Of a DNA stretch of 36,624 nt, positions 34,927 to 36,624 are shown piece after piece (position 1 is the stretch's first letter; each line of letters opens with the position of its first letter). The notes beneath the pieces were generated by a model. It saw nothing but the letters and a program-made list of their open reading frames with translations, did not search any database and was not told the origin of the DNA. The translations under genes were made by a program, and so were the position numbers. The stretch is from IMG/VR virus record IMGVR_UViG_3300045125_000087, positions 1 through 36,624 of that record. One strand, written 5' to 3'. The DNA comes from a virus.

Positions 34927-36624
34927 GCGACCAATCGAAGCAGGCAGCGGCAGACACCCAGGGCGGCGACCAGATGCACCCTGCGCCCGTGTGGCAGGCC
35001 GATGCGTCACGCCTGTCGAGATGCAGAGCGCTCGTACTACCTGAGCGTCAACAAGATTCTGCGGCAGGGCAGCGCTCGCGTTCCGGCCATGATCGGAACC
35101 TCCAGCGGCAGATGCGCTACGACCCCGACATCATGGGGCCGCTGCTCATGCTGCAACTCTCGGTCGCGTGCAGCGGAGTGGGCGTGCAGACGCCCGCCGA
35201 CTTCATGCGAGGACGAGGATTCGGTCGGAGCAGGCCGCGTTCATCGAGAAGATCGCTGAAGTCCACGCCGCGACTGACCGACCTCATGCGGCATCTGCTG
35301 GATGCCCTGTGGTACGGGCGGCCGGCGGTGAACATGGTTTTCGGCAAGACGGATGAGGTGGTCTACATCCGCGACTGGCTGCCGATCCACGGCGACAGCC
35401 TGACCATGACCGAACTCGGGCAGCTGGGCCTGAAGGTCGGCCCGCGCTACTACACGCAGACCATCGGCGGCAGCGGCCCTCGACACCGACAAGATCAACG
35501 GCACGGTGATCGGATGGGATAGCCGCGTGCTGCCGCTGGACGATCAGCAGCGTGCGACGATTGCCCTGCACACCTACCAGCCGCAGGGCGTCGACTTCGA
35601 TGATCCCTACGAGGCCGAGAACGCCTATCTCGGTCGTGGCATGCGCGACCTGTGCTGGTACTACTGGTCGCTCAAGCAGGCCGCGCTCCAGAACTGGGCC
35701 ACCTACATCGAGCGGTATTCAGCACGGCATCCGCGTGGGCAACTACCCGGTCGGGCAACGAGCAGGCGAAGGCCGACATGCAGCCGGCGATGCAGAACCT
35801 TGCTCGGCGACGTGTCGGTGCTGATCCCGAAGAATGCGGACGGCACGGACGCTGGCTTCGACCTGAAGATCATGGAGCCGAACGGCGGCAACGCCGAGGC
35901 GTTCGCCAAGATGGTCGAGTACCTGACGGAGAACATCAAGGAAGTGATCCTTGGTCAGACGGGGACGAGCCAGGCGGTGTCAGCGGACTGGCAGCAGCAT
36001 CGGCGACCAGCACGCCGCAGACGCTCAACCGTCAGCTGACCTATGTGGCGAATGCTCTGGCGGAGACCATAACCCGCGAGATCGTCACGCCGCTGTACCG
36101 GATGAACTTCGGCGACGAGGGCGTGCCACCGCAGTTCACCGTTCAGCATCAGCAAGCCGAACCCCGATGAATACATGAAGGCCATCGAGGCGTTCACGAA
36201 GTTGGGCGGTCGCGTGTCCGAGCGTGAGGCCCGGAAGGTGCTGGTGCTGGCCGAGCCGGAGGACGATGAAACCGTGCTTCAGGCTCCCGCCGAGGGCGGC
36301 ATGGCCCTGATTGACGTGCGGCCGATGGGCATGGAGCCGGAGCCGACCGAGCCGGAAGCACGCATCAGCGTCAAGCGAGGACGAGCCGTCGCCGTTCGCC
36401 AAGGCATCGCTTCGCCCTGTCTGACGTTGACCTGACCCCGACCGAGGAGATGGCGAACGCAGCCCGGCGTGGTCTGGAACTGCGGAAGAAGCATGGCCGG
36501 GGCGGAACCGAGGTCGGCGTCGCCCGTGCCCGCGACCTGTCGAACCGCAAGACGCTTTCGCCGTCCACCGTGCGGCGAATGAACTCGTACTTCGCCCGGC
36601 ATGCCGTGGACAAGCAGGGCGAGG
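34923..36624 (+). CDS. portal protein, DUF935 / Mu gp29-like (continues at base 1)
   Basis: ATGA overlap with terminase. Starts MSDQSKQAAADTQGGDQMHP, then AERSYYLSVNKILRQGSARV, QMRYDPDIMGPLLMLQLSVA, HLLDALWYGRPAVNMVFG, LPLDDQQRATIALHTYQPQG, RGMRDLCWYYWSLKQAALQN, WATYIERYSARH region, GNYPVG, LIPKNADGTDAGFDLKIMEP, KMVEYLTENIKEVILGQTG, AETITREIVTPLYRMNFGDE and AIEAFTKLGGRVSEREARKV. The LW.G.......W and 'ILGQT' boxes are typical DUF935 features. About 500 residues to the stop near 36421; the sequence then enters the GRGGTEVG domain, possibly fused. Breaks near 35010, 35075, 35210, 35260, 35480, 35720, 35755, 35985 and 36150. Confidence 0.88.
36238..36624. repeat. terminal redundancy, right copy
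   Basis: Right-hand copy of the 387-base redundancy at 1-387. Comparing the copies lets some errors be corrected: at the portal end the best consensus reads through, giving an FALSDVDLTP-like junction. The portal and the following GRGGTEVG domain may therefore be one protein, although each copy alone shows a stop at this point. Confidence 0.97.

Noticed and set aside
1-36624. Widespread pseudogenes or decaying prophage
   Set aside because: Breaks are spread evenly through essential genes and are matched by indel-only differences between the two redundant ends, which points to read error.
1-36624. CRISPR array, integrase, transposase, reverse transcriptase or retroelement
   Set aside because: No regular spaced repeats and no catalytic motifs of these families were seen on either strand.

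Overview
The window is essentially one complete tailed-phage genome of about 36.2 kb, high in GC, seen as a circularised or terminally redundant contig. Bases 36238-36624 repeat bases 1-387, and the last gene (portal) reads from the right end into the left end. The two copies of this overlap differ almost only by single-base insertions and deletions. The same kind of error breaks nearly every gene, so most proteins below were rebuilt by following homology and codon character across frame changes. Coordinates are therefore gene extents, not always one open frame. Family calls come from recognised motifs; no search was run.

Layout, plus strand unless stated. 31831-36624 continuing into 1-6328: ParB-like/DNA methyltransferase, small and large terminase, DUF935-type portal, a coiled-coil head protein, Mu F-like minor head protein, protease-scaffold, decoration protein and major capsid protein, closed by a strong hairpin. 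6403-18287: head-tail connector proteins, tail tube, chaperone-like gene, two paralogous modular appendage proteins, a short tape-measure-like protein and several tail-tip proteins. 18284-20932, minus strand: a chain of at least ten very small genes, mostly joined by ATGA overlaps and including two membrane proteins. 21028-21160: an AT-richer control region with repeats. 21161-27937: early/replication genes (Gp157-like, DUF1376-like, RusA resolvase, BPSL0761-like, calcineurin-like phosphoesterase, HELLH metallopeptidase-like) with many tiny proteins. 27921-31644: a membrane/coiled-coil protein, a second appendage module with a probable SGNH esterase, then a spanin-like lipoprotein and a tiny membrane protein. 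A perfect 11-bp hairpin at 31787-31816 ends this unit.

Inference: a virulent-looking siphovirus-like phage with a Mu-type head (DUF935, DUF1320, F- and G-like proteins). I see no integrase, repressor, transposase or polymerase. The lipobox protein with a second membrane segment suggests a Gram-negative host. Genes are packed with NTGA start-stop overlaps. The most interesting points are an 11-residue peptide shared by the protease-scaffold and the capsid N-terminus, the duplicated appendage proteins, the minus-strand chain of micro-genes, and a lysis unit without a recognisable endolysin.
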